From NCBI GenBank assembly GCA_033296885.1, contig MU863913.1:124001-188000 (forward strand): a stretch of DNA of 64,000 nt, in the 5' to 3' direction. The notes beneath the pieces are model-generated. The model ran no database searches and was not told the origin of the DNA. It was given only the letters and a program-made list of their open reading frames with translations. Source of the DNA: Triangularia verruculosa. Taxonomy: Eukaryota > Ascomycota > Sordariomycetes > Sordariales > Podosporaceae. Each line of letters starts with the position of its first letter. Within the stretch, counting starts at the first letter, position 1. Position numbers and translations under genes: made by a program. Positions 13,012 through 23,538 of this stretch are shown one piece after another.

Positions 13012-13725
13012 ATGGCCGACTCTGATGCCCCCGTAACCCTGCGCACGCGGAAGTTCATCCGCAACCCTCTGCTCGGTCGCAAGCAGATGGTCGTGTGAGT
13101 GCTGCCGTCTCCGAATGCCCTCTTCACGAATTGCACCGACTGCCAGGTCGCTCAAGTCGACCGCCGATGCGACAGTCCTGCTGCCATGTCACGGTCGACG
13201 AGAGTATCAGCCACACGAGAAAGCTGGATGGGAAGACTGGGCACAATCGAGCGATTCGATGACGTTGGGTTGTTTGATGGGAAACATGTAGCTGACTGTG
13301 CTGCTCAGGGATATCCTCCACCCCGGTCGCGCCAACATCTCCAAGGAGGACCTCCGCGAGAAGCTCGCTGGCCTCTACAAGGCCCAGAAGGACCAGGTTT
13401 CCGTCTTCGGTCTCCGCACCCAGTTCGGTGGCGGCAAGACCACTGGCTTTGCCCTCGTCTATGACTCCCCCGAGGCCATGAAGAAGTTCGAGCCCCGCTA
13501 CAGACTCGTCCGTGTCGGCCTTGCCACCAAGATCGAGCGTGCCTCCAGACAGCAGCGTATGTTTTTACTCCCTCGGCATCCATGTTGGATTTGGGTGGTG
13601 GAAAGAGTCGCAGAGGCTAACGTTTTATCTCTTCCCCACCAACAGGCAAGCAGCGCAAGAACCGCCAGAAGACTCTCCGCGGTACTGCGAAGGTCAAGGG
13701 CCCCAAGCCCAAGAAGGAGAAATAA
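13012..13725 (+). CDS. rps24: 40S ribosomal protein S24 (eS24)
   Basis: Structural protein of the small ribosomal subunit, 136 aa. Exons are 13012..13094, 13309..13556 and 13646..13725. Junctions were fixed by the conserved text TRKFIRNPLLGRKQMVVD, then ILHPGRANISKEDLREKLA, then RKQRKNRQKTLRGTAKVKG. The protein ends in a Lys-rich tail, as is usual for eS24. Intron 1 is 214 nt, long for this genome, and sits within codon 28, a layout often seen in highly expressed fungal ribosomal-protein genes; intron 2 is 89 nt. No doubt about identity. Confidence 0.97.
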
Positions 13726-15136
13726 GCGGCGAGCGTTTCTATTTCGGCGTCGTCTTTCACACCGGGTCTTTTTCAGGCATGGACGACGGCTTTGGTTCTG
13801 TGCATTACTTTACTCTGGCATGCTGGTGGAAATCGGCCAACCTATGGGATCGCCGGGCCATGCAAAATGGGGATTCATGATGAAGGCGTGACGGTTGGGG
13901 TTCATTGATTTCGGGCAGAACCATAGCATCCAATACAGGAGGACGTTGGTCGAGCCCATAGACCAGAAGAGACCAAAAACTGTGTGATGGACAAAGGAGG
14001 AGCCTGGTTCCCAATAGCAACATGTTTGCGGCCGGCGTGGTGATATCACGGATTGGGGATTCGGCCCTCACAACAAAAAGATGTAATGCATACCCGACAG
14101 CTTCTGTCCACTCGTTCCCCGTGAGCTGTGTTTGTCGTGGCGAGGCAGCATCCAGTTTTGGACGAGTCTCGGATGTCCGACCTGATCAGAATGCCCGTGT
14201 TTTCCTGGCCGTTTGCCTTGCAACCCGCCCGAGGCCATGCACTACTCCAACGCATCCAAGCTGCTGATACGAGATGGGCAATGAACAATAGGCAAGTAGT
14301 GGAACAGTCGGCAGTGCGCACCAATTCTGCTGGCCTCATTTGCCACGTTTTGCAGGCATGGCCATGACCCTCAGATCACAATGCCTTGATATGCCCCACG
14401 ACTTGCACGATGGGTAGGACGATGGTTACAACATGCGACAATCACGAAAGCGGCCTATCACGGGCCGGCCTTGGCATAGCCTGTTCCAGTCTTCTGAAGT
14501 CGCAACTTACCTCTCTGAATACCCAAAAGACCCTCTGCTCTAGAGCAATATCACGACCAGATCAATAAGGTACTCTCTTGTTCTGGTGTCTACAATTCTC
14601 GTTCCCTTGTTGCCTGGTACTCTCCGGAAGATCGTGCACCGGATGCCGGCATCAAACTTGGATGCGGGGCCGGGCCGGTCTCCAGGCCACTGAACTCCGG
14701 AGGTGGCACAGCCTTCCGGGTCCGCCACCGGTAGGCCTGCATATCTGCCTACCTTGGTCTGCTGTCTGCCATGCGGCCACACAGAGGCCGTTGTGTGTTT
14801 CTATGCCTCATTCGTTTAAGCACGGAGAAGATATGCCAGAGCAGAGACGATGCTAGATAAATAAGACTGTCTAGTAGGCCCTTTTTGAGTATGCCTTCTC
14901 CCTTTCCCTCCTCACCCACGGCAGCCACTAGTTACCTTGGCCTTGCTTGACAAATAAGGGCGTCTTTTTGTTATACATTCATCTCTTTCTCGGAGCTTTG
15001 TTGCTTGCAGAGTTTGTCTAGGTACCTTCTTTCGTTTGGTGTTACTTCTTGTCAATCACTCGAGTTACACCTCTCCAAGTGCAACCAAAGTCCGGTTTAC
15101 AAACTCAAAGGAGTCTGCGGAAAAGAAGAACAAAAG
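13726..15136. other. Intergenic region, no gene seen
   Basis: 1.4 kb between rps24 and the next gene, both on the plus strand. Short frames on both strands show no family features. The stretch just before 15137 is pyrimidine-rich and has TATA-like and CTAG patches, as expected of a promoter and 5' UTR. Confidence 0.45.
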
Positions 15137-15925
15137 ATGGCAACCATCCGCTCCATCCTCTCTTGCCTCACCCTCCGTCGCAGCCGCGCCAACCGGGCCG
15201 GTTATTCGGAGCTTCTCTACGACTCGCTCGACTCTTACGGCCAAGTCGACAATGAGAAGTTTGGGTTCTATTCCGACTCTCCAGCCAGTAACCATGACGG
15301 GCAATACCAAGCCGCCCCGTTGATGGCGTATTCCCCGTCTGCGTACGATGAGGACGAGGAGCTCGTAGCCATCGCCAAGAAGATTGTGAACTTGATGCAC
15401 CAGGCCGAGCTCAACGATGACTCCCTCCAGATTGCCATCACCGATGTTGTTGGCGAGAGGAGGTGGAACCGCAAGCTCATCGAAGAGTGCCTGGACAATG
15501 TCGTGGAACTGGTGGAGCAGGGCAGGCAACACATGGGAGATGCCATGGTGGAGGCGTTGGACAAGGTGACTGACATCGCGGACGAGGAGTTTGAGTTCCC
15601 CAGACGGCACCCGGAGAGCGTCGACGGCTTCATTGCGATCGTCTCGGTCGGTGTGCTGGCCGAGATGCAAGGGGCGTGGGTGCTGGAGCTGTTGGGTTTC
15701 GGCGAGGTGAAGGACAAGGACTTTGAAGGAGTGGTGGAAGAAGACGAGAAAAGGGCGGTGGGGGAGGTCAAGATGTTGACCTCGGACAAGATCGTGCTGG
15801 GGGAGAAGGCGAGGAGGGGGAGTGTAGCTGACTGGTGGATGAGGGAGTACAAAGCGTATATTCCCGAGGGCAGGGTTGAGTCCTTCTTCAAGAGGTTGGA
15901 TATGGTTGATCCTGCTGACGAATGA
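15137..15925 (+). CDS. Hypothetical protein, 262 aa, single exon
   Basis: I do not recognise this family. The start chosen is the ATG that reads MATIRSILSCLTLRRSR; the frame is open further upstream but has no earlier ATG. The N-terminus is basic with one Cys and could associate with membranes. The middle is strongly acidic and helical (EDEELVAIAKKIVNLMHQ and similar amphipathic segments). There is one hydrophobic stretch at about residues 161-185 (GFIAIVSVGVLAEMQGAWVL) that could be a membrane helix or a buried hairpin. The C-terminal part is charged and ends near FFKRLDMVDPADE. Codon use and the lack of low-complexity sequence support a real gene. It converges with the CBM1 gene. Confidence 0.7.
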   Translation: MATIRSILSCLTLRRSRANRAGYSELLYDSLDSYGQVDNEKFGFYSDSPASNHDGQYQAAPLMAYSPSAYDEDEELVAIAKKIVNLMHQAELNDDSLQIAITDVVGERRWNRKLIEECLDNVVELVEQGRQHMGDAMVEALDKVTDIADEEFEFPRRHPESVDGFIAIVSVGVLAEMQGAWVLELLGFGEVKDKDFEGVVEEDEKRAVGEVKMLTSDKIVLGEKARRGSVADWWMREYKAYIPEGRVESFFKRLDMVDPADE

Positions 15926-16266
15926 TGGATGATCACTTGAGATTGTTTGTTCATACCCTGGGTCTTTTCATATCTGGCGTTTTCATCTTGGATCGGTATC
16001 AACTTGGTGGTTTTAGTTGGGTAGCTACACGACCTTTTGGGGAGGGTGACAGGTAGGTGGAGGTGGTGGTGGTAAAGGATGGGTAGATGCCTCCCGAGCA
16101 CATGGCAGAGACTACACAACAGCCACATGCATCGAATATCAAGTTCAGACTGTTTACCTGACGTGAATTTGATTACCTACCTAAGAACAAATAATCTACA
16201 AGCAAATCGCTGGTATAACTGCCGCCTCTTCATCTGTACCAGATTGTTTTCCGCTTCAGAACCCCA
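15926..16266. other. Convergent 3' flanks
   Basis: 341 bp between two genes that end toward each other. It probably contains both 3' UTRs. A TACCTACCTAAG motif copy lies near 16175. Nothing else is seen. Confidence 0.4.
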
Positions 16267-16762
16267 TCAGCACCAAATCTCATGATCACACGGATCATCC
16301 GGTACGAGAGTAACTGTCACAACTGAAGGCGTAGTTGATGTTGGTCTTGGTGTCAAAAACGTGATTCGAGTTGATACGACTGTCGGTGTCGGCCCAACGA
16401 CACTGATGACTGTCGTGATAGTCTTGGTGGTGACCGCCGGGTTGCCAGGAGACTGAGCAGGCTCGTTGGCCACACACTGCGAGTACCAGATGCTGTAGAG
16501 GCTTTCAGTACAAAAACATCCCCGTCGAGATAATTATAGCTCGGTCTACTTACTTTCCATCGTTTTTACAGTAAGCACCCGTCGGGCAAGCGGTTGCACC
16601 TGTCCAATTCTGTCCCCCGCACTGTCCATAAAGTGACTGTGTTGCACCTGGACGCGGAGGGCTTGAAGGAGAGGGAACCGTGAAGAATGTGGTAGGCCGG
16701 CCTCGCTGAGCCAGCGTTGTGCCCGAAAGCGCAAGGCATGAGAGGATTAGTGATGTGAGCAT
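16267..16762 (-). CDS. Small secreted protein with a fungal CBM1 cellulose-binding module
   Basis: Predicted extracellular 144-aa protein. Exons are 16762..16554 and 16492..16267 (intron 61 nt, inside the CBM1). A signal peptide covers about residues 1-18 (LTSLILSCLALSGTTLA). A short Pro/Ser linker follows, then a complete CBM1 at residues 45-77 with four cysteines (48, 59, 65, 76) and surface aromatics Y45, W53, Y64 and W72/Y73. After the module comes a Thr/Val/Pro-rich tail (about residues 85-135) that ends in a short Cys-containing tip. No catalytic domain is present, so this is a stand-alone binding protein. It may help attachment to cellulose or act in the cell wall. Family assignment is firm; biological role is inference. 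Confidence 0.88.
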
Positions 16763-17892
16763 TCTGTGTTGTATCAGGGGTTTGAGTTGTTGAGAACAAG
16801 GGCACTTTGATGGAACTCCGAGCTGACGATCGAGGGCCTCTACTATATAGGTATCTAATGATCAGACACACCGGACTCCTTCCCCAATGGCCGCCGAGAT
16901 AATACTCAATATCCAGGATCCAGGTTTTGCTATCTTTCCCATATTACCTTGAGAGGGTTGGACTTTAGCGAACCCAGCTAGCATGAGATGGCATGGGCTA
17001 TTGTTAGTCAGGAGATAGCATCTCGCCTTACGATCGGTTTACCGACAGACGAGCCGGACCTCTCCACTTCAACGCGAAGTTCGGTTGTCACGACGCTAGC
17101 TCGTTCCTATAAGTCCCCTTTATACCTGGTTCCTAAATGATGTAGTTTAGCACAGAGGTGGCTCAGGGGTCTTGGCGCAGAGTATGAAGTCATAAACATA
17201 GCTTTCTTCCGAAGCAGCTCACCAACATTTCCACATTGGACAGCAGGCCAGATAGGTGCAGTGTGAATCCAAGCAGCGTATACACATGGACAAACAAGCA
17301 CCAGATGCTACCAAACGAGGCCCAAGAGCCAGGACAGCTCGACACTGGAGTGAGCTCAGCGCAAACCACAAGCTGGCAATCTCAAGCCGTAGTTATTTTA
17401 AGTGCTTTTCCCAAGCCCGAGCCGTGGGGTGTAAACAACCGATGGTGCGGTCCTGCAGGAGGTATGTGGATAAAGTCATGAGGTGTATTGCGTCCGGTTC
17501 GCCGGATAAAGAGAATTTGTAGACAGCTTCGCTGCAGCTGATCAATGAGCCAACCCAGGGTGACAAGCCCAGGCCCTCGAATATTACATGGCCCAGTGCA
17601 CTGACAAGGTGACTGCCACAAAAGGTACATTACAGACAGTCTCGGGTTCTAGAGATCTCAAAGATTGAATAGCAGAAACATAAACAAAATTACTGTATGC
17701 GACACCCTGTTAAAGAGCCCTGCCATGCAATCCCTATGTCTTCTAGCGCCAACAAAACTTAAACATAAACTCGAAATACCATCTGAATAAATCTCAGCGA
17801 AACCCTGGACTCCTAGCTGACCTCGAGCTCCGGGCGGATAGAGGCGAAGAAGTCAATGGCGCCGATCCCGATATTGTTAGGCCAGACCATAC
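16763..17892. other. Intergenic region, promoter of the CBM1 gene
   Basis: 1.1 kb between the RPA43 stop and the CBM1 start, both on the minus strand. It has a TATATA-like patch near 16850. No gene or repeat is seen. Confidence 0.45.
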
Positions 17893-19359
17893 CTAATCAT
17901 CGGGCGTACCCGGGCGACTGGCCTTGTAGAGGACAGTCGTTTTTGTGCCATCTTCCTCCTCGTCGTCCTTGCCAAACTTTGTCATACTGAACTCTGGCAC
18001 CCGTCGAGACAGCGGCTTGAGCAGCCCGCTCGGGTTGTGCTTGTCCCGCCGTCTCATCTCATACTCGCGCTCCTCCTTTGTCAGAGCCTGTTCGGCCTCC
18101 AGATCCAGACACGTGCCCTCAATGCTGAGGTAGCCATAGTCTCCCGCTTGGCCGACATCAAAGTTCTTGATGCGGAACCGAAGCTTACCACCCACTTTGC
18201 GGCCCTTCTCGTTGACCCAGTAGCCCGTCGTGTGGATCTGTTCAACCACCTGCAGCTCCTCCCCATCGAGCATGTCCTCCTCTTCTTGCTGCTGCCCTTC
18301 TTGTTCTTCACTCTCCTCGTCTGGCTGACTGCTGCTCGACTTGGCAAACGGATCGTCCTTGGAAATGTCGACCCATTTCCAGCCTTCTGGGAGCCGCTTC
18401 GCCTCAATACTGGCGTTGAATTTGTTCCAGCATACCACGCCAATGTGGCCTTCACTCTGGAGCTGCACCACACCCTCCATCCACTTGCCTCGGGATGGTA
18501 CAAACAGTTGGGCGTCGAATGTAAGCCAGCCGAAGCCTACGGCATACTCGTCGACCGAGTGGAGGCAGGCGGGAGTCTCGTCTGTCGATGGGTTGGCAAG
18601 GCTAGCTTTGCCTGGGCGTTCGGACAGGTTAAGATTGGAGTAACTGAGAAGAACGCCGCGCAAAAGTGGCGAGTAGTGGTTCAGGAGGGGGTCGAGATGT
18701 TGCGCGGCCACGTTGGTAAGAGGCTTGTCGAAACCGACAGGGAAGAAGGGCACGTAGAGCGAAATCGTTTGTGTGAAGAATGGGTATTCGGAATCGCTGC
18801 TTGGGAGGTCGGGAGTAGACTTTTGCGAAGATTTGGCCGGTGTCTCGGTATTGGTGTCGGCCTTGTCCTTGCTCTTCTTCTTTTTCTTCTTCTTCAACCC
18901 ATCGGTCTCTGGCTCTGGTTCTACTGTTTCCTTTTTAGACTTCTTCTCTTTGCGCTTCTTTTCCGATTTGGGCTTTGCTGGTGTGTCAATCTCCATCGCA
19001 TCTTCAGCTTCCTCCTTGTGCTCCTTCTTGGATTTGCTCGCCTTCTTGCGCGACGACTTGTCGCCCTCAGCAGCTACGTCGTCTGTTTGCGCCTCGTCAT
19101 TTTCCGTGTGGTCCTTTTTCTTCTTCTTCTTTTTGGAGGGTTCCTCTGTAGCAGCTTGCGAGGAGCCTAGCCTCATTGGCAGCTCAAGATCTCCATTCTT
19201 GGTCTTTTTGGACTTGCGGGGTGTTTCTTCAACGACAGCAACCTCATCGTCGTCTCTTGCGCGCTTCTTTTCGGATTTCGATCTTTTGTGTTTCTTTTCG
19301 GATTTTTGGCTGTCTGGGATGGTGATGGGCTGGGCGCCCTCATCGAGAGTTGCAGACAT
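17893..19359 (-). CDS. rpa43: DNA-directed RNA polymerase I subunit RPA43
   Basis: Stalk subunit of RNA polymerase I, acting in nucleolar rRNA transcription. Intron-less, 488 aa. The N-terminal about 190 residues are a Lys/Glu-rich disordered extension with many KKKKK runs and nuclear-localisation-like patches. The conserved core starts at about YPFFTQTISLYVPFFPVG and shows the A43 pattern: the tip domain (AAQHLDPLLNHYSPLLRGVLLSY), the strand GFGWLTFDAQLFVPSRGKWMEG, then the OB-fold strands EGHIGVVCWNKFNASI and a distal segment TGYWVNEKGRKVGGKLRFRI. An acidic loop splits the OB fold. The order matches yeast Rpa43 with a longer basic N-terminus. The ATG at 19359 opens the frame. Confidence 0.92.
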   Translation of the reverse strand: MSATLDEGAQPITIPDSQKSEKKHKRSKSEKKRARDDDEVAVVEETPRKSKKTKNGDLELPMRLGSSQAATEEPSKKKKKKKDHTENDEAQTDDVAAEGDKSSRKKASKSKKEHKEEAEDAMEIDTPAKPKSEKKRKEKKSKKETVEPEPETDGLKKKKKKKSKDKADTNTETPAKSSQKSTPDLPSSDSEYPFFTQTISLYVPFFPVGFDKPLTNVAAQHLDPLLNHYSPLLRGVLLSYSNLNLSERPGKASLANPSTDETPACLHSVDEYAVGFGWLTFDAQLFVPSRGKWMEGVVQLQSEGHIGVVCWNKFNASIEAKRLPEGWKWVDISKDDPFAKSSSSQPDEESEEQEGQQQEEEDMLDGEELQVVEQIHTTGYWVNEKGRKVGGKLRFRIKNFDVGQAGDYGYLSIEGTCLDLEAEQALTKEEREYEMRRRDKHNPSGLLKPLSRRVPEFSMTKFGKDDEEEDGTKTTVLYKASRPGTPDD

Positions 19360-19708
19360 GACGATTGCTGCGGTGTGGGCGGTTGGCGACGAGAATGTCG
19401 CAAGTGTTGTTCCTGCTCTCGACTGGATTTGGAGATTCGAAAAAAAATTATTGGCGATGCCTGCCGGGAGCGAGCAGACTAGTGACCAATGACCAGAGCA
19501 GATTTAGGGTGGGACCGCACTTTTGGGCCCCACTCTGTTAATCGATAAGAGCTTGAGACTCAAACTCTCGATCACACTCCATGCGAATTGGCAAGCACTG
19601 GAGCTTCTTTGACGGCCATACGTATTTGGAGCAGTGGAATCTGCTGATATTAATAGACTAACAATCATTTTCCCTGCTTTAATGCCCTAAGCCGCAAGTA
19701 GAATCCAT
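19360..19708. other. Promoter of rpa43 / 3' flank of the NmrA-like gene
   Basis: 349 bp on the minus strand between two tandem genes. No extra gene or repeat is seen. Confidence 0.4.
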
Positions 19709-20735
19709 CTAAAAGGTATCGGCCGTGTACCCTCCCGCAAGTGCGTGCTTGACAGCATCTGCCAACGAATCCAGACCTTCAACCTTCAGTACATCATTGT
19801 CGTTCTTGGCGTACAGCGTTCCTCCCTCAGCCCAAATTCTCCGGAGGGTGGCACTGGTCGCCCTAGGATTGCCTTCCTCCCACAATTTAGCCTCCACAGC
19901 GCGCAGCTCGTCCAAGGGCGTCTTGGTGACCTCCCACTTGGCGCCAGTCTGCTTTTCATATTCGGCAACAACATCATTGGGCGAAACAATGAAGCTCTGA
20001 ACCTTGAGGGCCTTCCCGAATGACTCTTCGGGATGATGGAGTGTGCCAACGACAAACTTGCCCACACTGTTTCCGCACGTTAGCACATATTCACGACACC
20101 GAGAGCAACATCCGTAGGGGGTGGAAGACTTACTCCCACATTGTGCAAAAGCCAACTTTGCCCTCTCCATCCTCAATCACCCACGCTTTCTTCTCATCGG
20201 GCTTGAAACCACCAGCAATCTCCAGACCAGGAGCCGTATCAACCCACATGTCAAAATAGGGGCCAGTGACAACATATGTGACCTTGACCTTCTTCAGCTC
20301 TCCCCTGATGTATTTTCTGACCTTGAGCTTCAGCTGATGGGGCTTCTCGTTGGGGCTCTTGTCGTTGTGCTCGATATCAGTACCGTACTCGCTCGGCAAG
20401 AACCACTGAACATTCTGGGACTCCTCAGCCAGGTGCAACAGTTCAATCTGGTGTTGAAGACCTCCGCGTCCAACTGCCGATATGACCGTGTCGGCTTGGG
20501 AAGACTGATATGCGGCCTTTACGTCAGCGGAAGAAGTCAGGTCACCGACAATGACGGAGAGACCCTCGGACTTCCATTTCGCGATCTGGGATGCTTTCTT
20601 CTCGGCGGTGCCGGGGGAGGTGAAGAGAGTGATCTGGGGAAACCGGGGCTTGGCACGGAGGAGGGAGGCCGTGATGTAGGAGCCGATGGTGCCGGTCCCG
20701 CCGAAGATTAAAATACGGGTTGGTGTGAAAGTCAT
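19709..20735 (-). CDS. NmrA-like / isoflavone reductase family NAD(P)-binding protein
   Basis: Atypical short-chain dehydrogenase of the NmrA/PCBER group, 319 aa. Exons are 20735..20134 and 20066..19709 (intron 67 nt). The Rossmann motif is FGGTGTIGSY at residues 11-20. Family positions include VISAVGRGG, the segment WFLPSEYG typical of PCBER/NmrA-like proteins, and VTGPYFDMW. Members either reduce small phenolic or quinone substrates or act as redox sensors for nitrogen regulators. Nothing here decides which, so no substrate is assigned. It is divergent from the MFS transporter gene about 1 kb away. Confidence 0.85.
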
Positions 20736-21782
20736 GGCGAAAGATGCCTCAGGTTTGTTGATGGAAGTGATAAAAGATTATGGACTGGCTTTATTGCAAC
20801 ACCCAAGTTCCCAAAGTGGTGGAGAGGTTTCTACAACCTTATAAATAAACATGTGTCACCATCAAGGGCGCACGTCAGTCCTGCCCCTCATTTCGTTCGT
20901 TTCGAGATGCAGCTACCTACTACGCAGCAAGCAGCGGATGCCCCACCTTCCCGAGGGGAGCCGGATTCGGCGACTCCTGCCGCTTCGTGATCCACTATCT
21001 GTCGGAGGACCTGGAGGAGCGATAGTGACGAAGATGAGTAATGCCACTTTCGGTTTTCCGTCGAGACGAATGCTGCAGAAGGTACCTCAGGTAATCCTCC
21101 TGTTATGAGAAGCATGGCGTCGTGCCTGCAAACTGCTGAGCTGAGCGACAGCCGTATCTCGGAAGAAGCTCCCGTCGCAACATGTTGTTTCCATTCCTGT
21201 TGAACGGTCGAAGAGAATGCGGAAAGCTGGGCTCTGTGCAGTTTAAGTGAGCCGAGAATTGCCGAGCGACGGGGACTGAATCCACGAATACATGTCAACT
21301 CCATGGTAGGTGTGATGATTTTGGGAGAAGTTCCAGTGCAGAGGTGCCTCAATGGCCTACACCGCAGGTCGCCGCGAAGTCAAACATATCCATACCCAAC
21401 TTCAGGTCATAATCATTGTCGATCTCATGGGAATTGAGCACATCGGACTGAGGAATGCATTTAAGAGGAGTATGCAGCTAGCAAAATAATAGACCCCTGG
21501 TCCTGCCCCATTCAGCCGGGTCAGCCCTGGGCATCTGCCCCACTTCCCCAGCTTCCCGTCAGGTCCCTTGTTTCCAGAGCTTCCAGCTGTCAGCAAGCGG
21601 TCTGGACCACGACATCCCATCCCAAGAACAACCGCCAACACAGCACTCATCCGTGTTGCTTCAACGTCACCACTGTCCTCGTCGCACCATGCGCCTCAGT
21701 TAGCAGAAGAGTTTCTCTACAATACAATAGAATACACCGAACCTACCTATACCGATATTCATTCTCTCGTTCGTGTGCCACC
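20736..21782. other. Divergent promoter region
   Basis: About 1 kb between the NmrA-like gene (-) and the MFS transporter (+). A 154-codon minus frame inside it has no features. A CCTACCTATACC motif copy lies just upstream of the transporter start. No gene called. Confidence 0.45.
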
Positions 21783-23393
21783 ATGGCGTCCGCTCTGCAC
21801 GAGGTCACGCCGTTCCTGGTGATACTGATATTGATCGCTACCCTTGGCCCCCTCCAGTTTGGCTTTCACCTGGTAAGCTCTACCGGTCTTATCTTCGTCC
21901 ACCGAGAAGGAGTATTCTGCTGACTATTCCCATCACCTCTTTAGGCCGAACTCAACGCCCCAGAAGATGTCATTACCTGCCAAAAAAAGAGTATCTCGGC
22001 CCTTCAACAGCTGGCCTCCCTTGTTATGTCCAAGGATGGCTCGCCCGATGATGGTGCCGACTGCATTCCCATGAGCCGTTCCGACTTTGCCGCCATATCT
22101 GCCATCTTCACTGTGGGCGGTCTTCTCGGCGCTCTCACATCCGGTCCTTTCACCTCGGCGCGCGGGCGCAAGCTGCCCATGCAGGTGACGTCCGCCTTTT
22201 ACCTCCTTGGATCCATCGTCGAGACTTCTGCAGGCTCTGTTCCCACCATGATTATTGGCCGATTTCTCACGGGTGTTGGAGCCGGTGCCAGCACTGTCAT
22301 CGTCCCCTTGTACATCAGTGAAATAGCCCCACCGACGCAGCGAGGCTTCTTTGGCGCCTTCACGCAAATCAGCATCAATGTCGGCATTCTGTTTACCCAA
22401 ACCCTTGGTTTCTTCCTCAGCTACGGCAGTGCCTGGCGATGGATCATGGGCACCGGCATTATCATTGCCCTTGCGCAAGGCCTTGGCTTGGTTCTTCTTC
22501 CCGAGAGTCCAGCCTGGACAGCAAGTGCCAAAGGCGACGTCGGCCACGCTCGACGTGTTCTGCAGCGCATTCGCGGCAGAGGTAGCAACATTGACGAGGA
22601 AGTGGAAAGTTGGGGGCACGGGGCTGGCAAGCCAACTAGTGAGGAGGAAGCACTTCTTGTCCGAAACGAAAGCACCTCGACAGATGCCTCTGGACTGTTG
22701 TCGCCATCAGTTGGTGCACAGCATTCCGCTCGGGTACATCTAGGATTCTTGCAGGTCCTTCGGGATCCCATCACCAGACCAGCCATCATTGCAGTGGTAG
22801 GCATCATGTTTGCCCAGCAACTTTGCGGCATCAACTCCATCATCATGTACTCTGTCTCGCTGCTCAAGGACCTTCTACCGATCAGCTCTGCATTGCTGAC
22901 CATCATCATCTCCGTCATAAATCTCGGCGTCACGATGGCTGCCTCCCCTCTTCCCGATCGCCTTGGACGCAAGACCTGCCTGTTGGCGTCCATCATTGGA
23001 CAAGGTACTAGCTCTCTAGCTTTGGCGCTTGCCATCCGTTTCGACGCCAAGATCCTGTCCGCCATCGCCGTCTTGTTCTTTGTGGCCTTCTTTGCCGTGG
23101 GTCTGGGCCCAGTTCCATTCATCATGGCTTCTGAGCTCGTTGGTCCGGAGGCTGTTGGGGCCACACAGAGTTGGGCGTTGGGTGCAAGCTACGTGGCTAC
23201 CTTCCTCGTGGCGTACTTGTTCCCCATTGTCAACGCGGCGCTGAACAAAGCTTTTGGCGGTGCCGGTTGGGTGTACTTTATTTTTGCTGGGTTCGCTCTT
23301 CTGTGGGCCGCATTCGTGAGCGGCCGCGTGCCCGAAACGAGAGGAAGGAAGGACGCTGATGAGGTTTGGGGCCGCACAAGACGAGTTGATTGA
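21783..23393 (+). CDS. MFS sugar-transporter-family membrane protein (Vps73/YBR241C-like)
   Basis: Major facilitator superfamily protein of 512 aa with twelve predicted membrane helices. Exons are 21783..21872 and 21945..23393; the 72-nt intron lies in the first helix loop (GPLQFGFHL then AELNAPEDVITC). Sugar-porter signatures are visible: GRKLPMQ after TM2, GRFLTGVGAGASTVIVPLYI before TM5, EIAPPTQRG, PESPAW at the end of TM6, QQLCGIN in TM7, DRLGRK in the loop after TM8, and a C-terminal PETRGRK. The pattern resembles the small vacuolar-type group that includes yeast Vps73 and Ybr241c rather than plasma-membrane hexose carriers, but this sub-assignment is inference. Its 3' end faces the racemase gene. 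Confidence 0.88.
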
Positions 23394-23538
23394 TTGGACT
23401 TCCGAGGACTGTAGATGGGCTACAGGGTATAGGTATGGCTAGCAGGCTTGGAGTTTGGCGTTTGGGATCTCTTTGTATTTTGCATATGCGTCTCTTCTTC
23501 TTTCGTTTCAGCTACCTAGGCTAACTCTCGAACACATT

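Noticed and set aside
13095..13308. Possible intronic snoRNA in the long first intron of rps24
   Set aside because: No proper box C (RTGATGA) paired with a terminal box D and stem was found.
15268..16128. Minus-strand open frame of about 286 codons
   Set aside because: Ser-rich shadow of the 262-aa plus-strand gene with low-complexity composition.
18037..19170. Plus-strand open frame of about 377 codons opposite rpa43
   Set aside because: Leu/Phe-rich mirror of the Lys/Glu-rich RPA43 coding strand. RPA43 has clear family motifs.
22421..23164. Minus-strand open frame opposite the MFS transporter
   Set aside because: Shadow of the transporter; Ser/Arg/Met-rich without motif.
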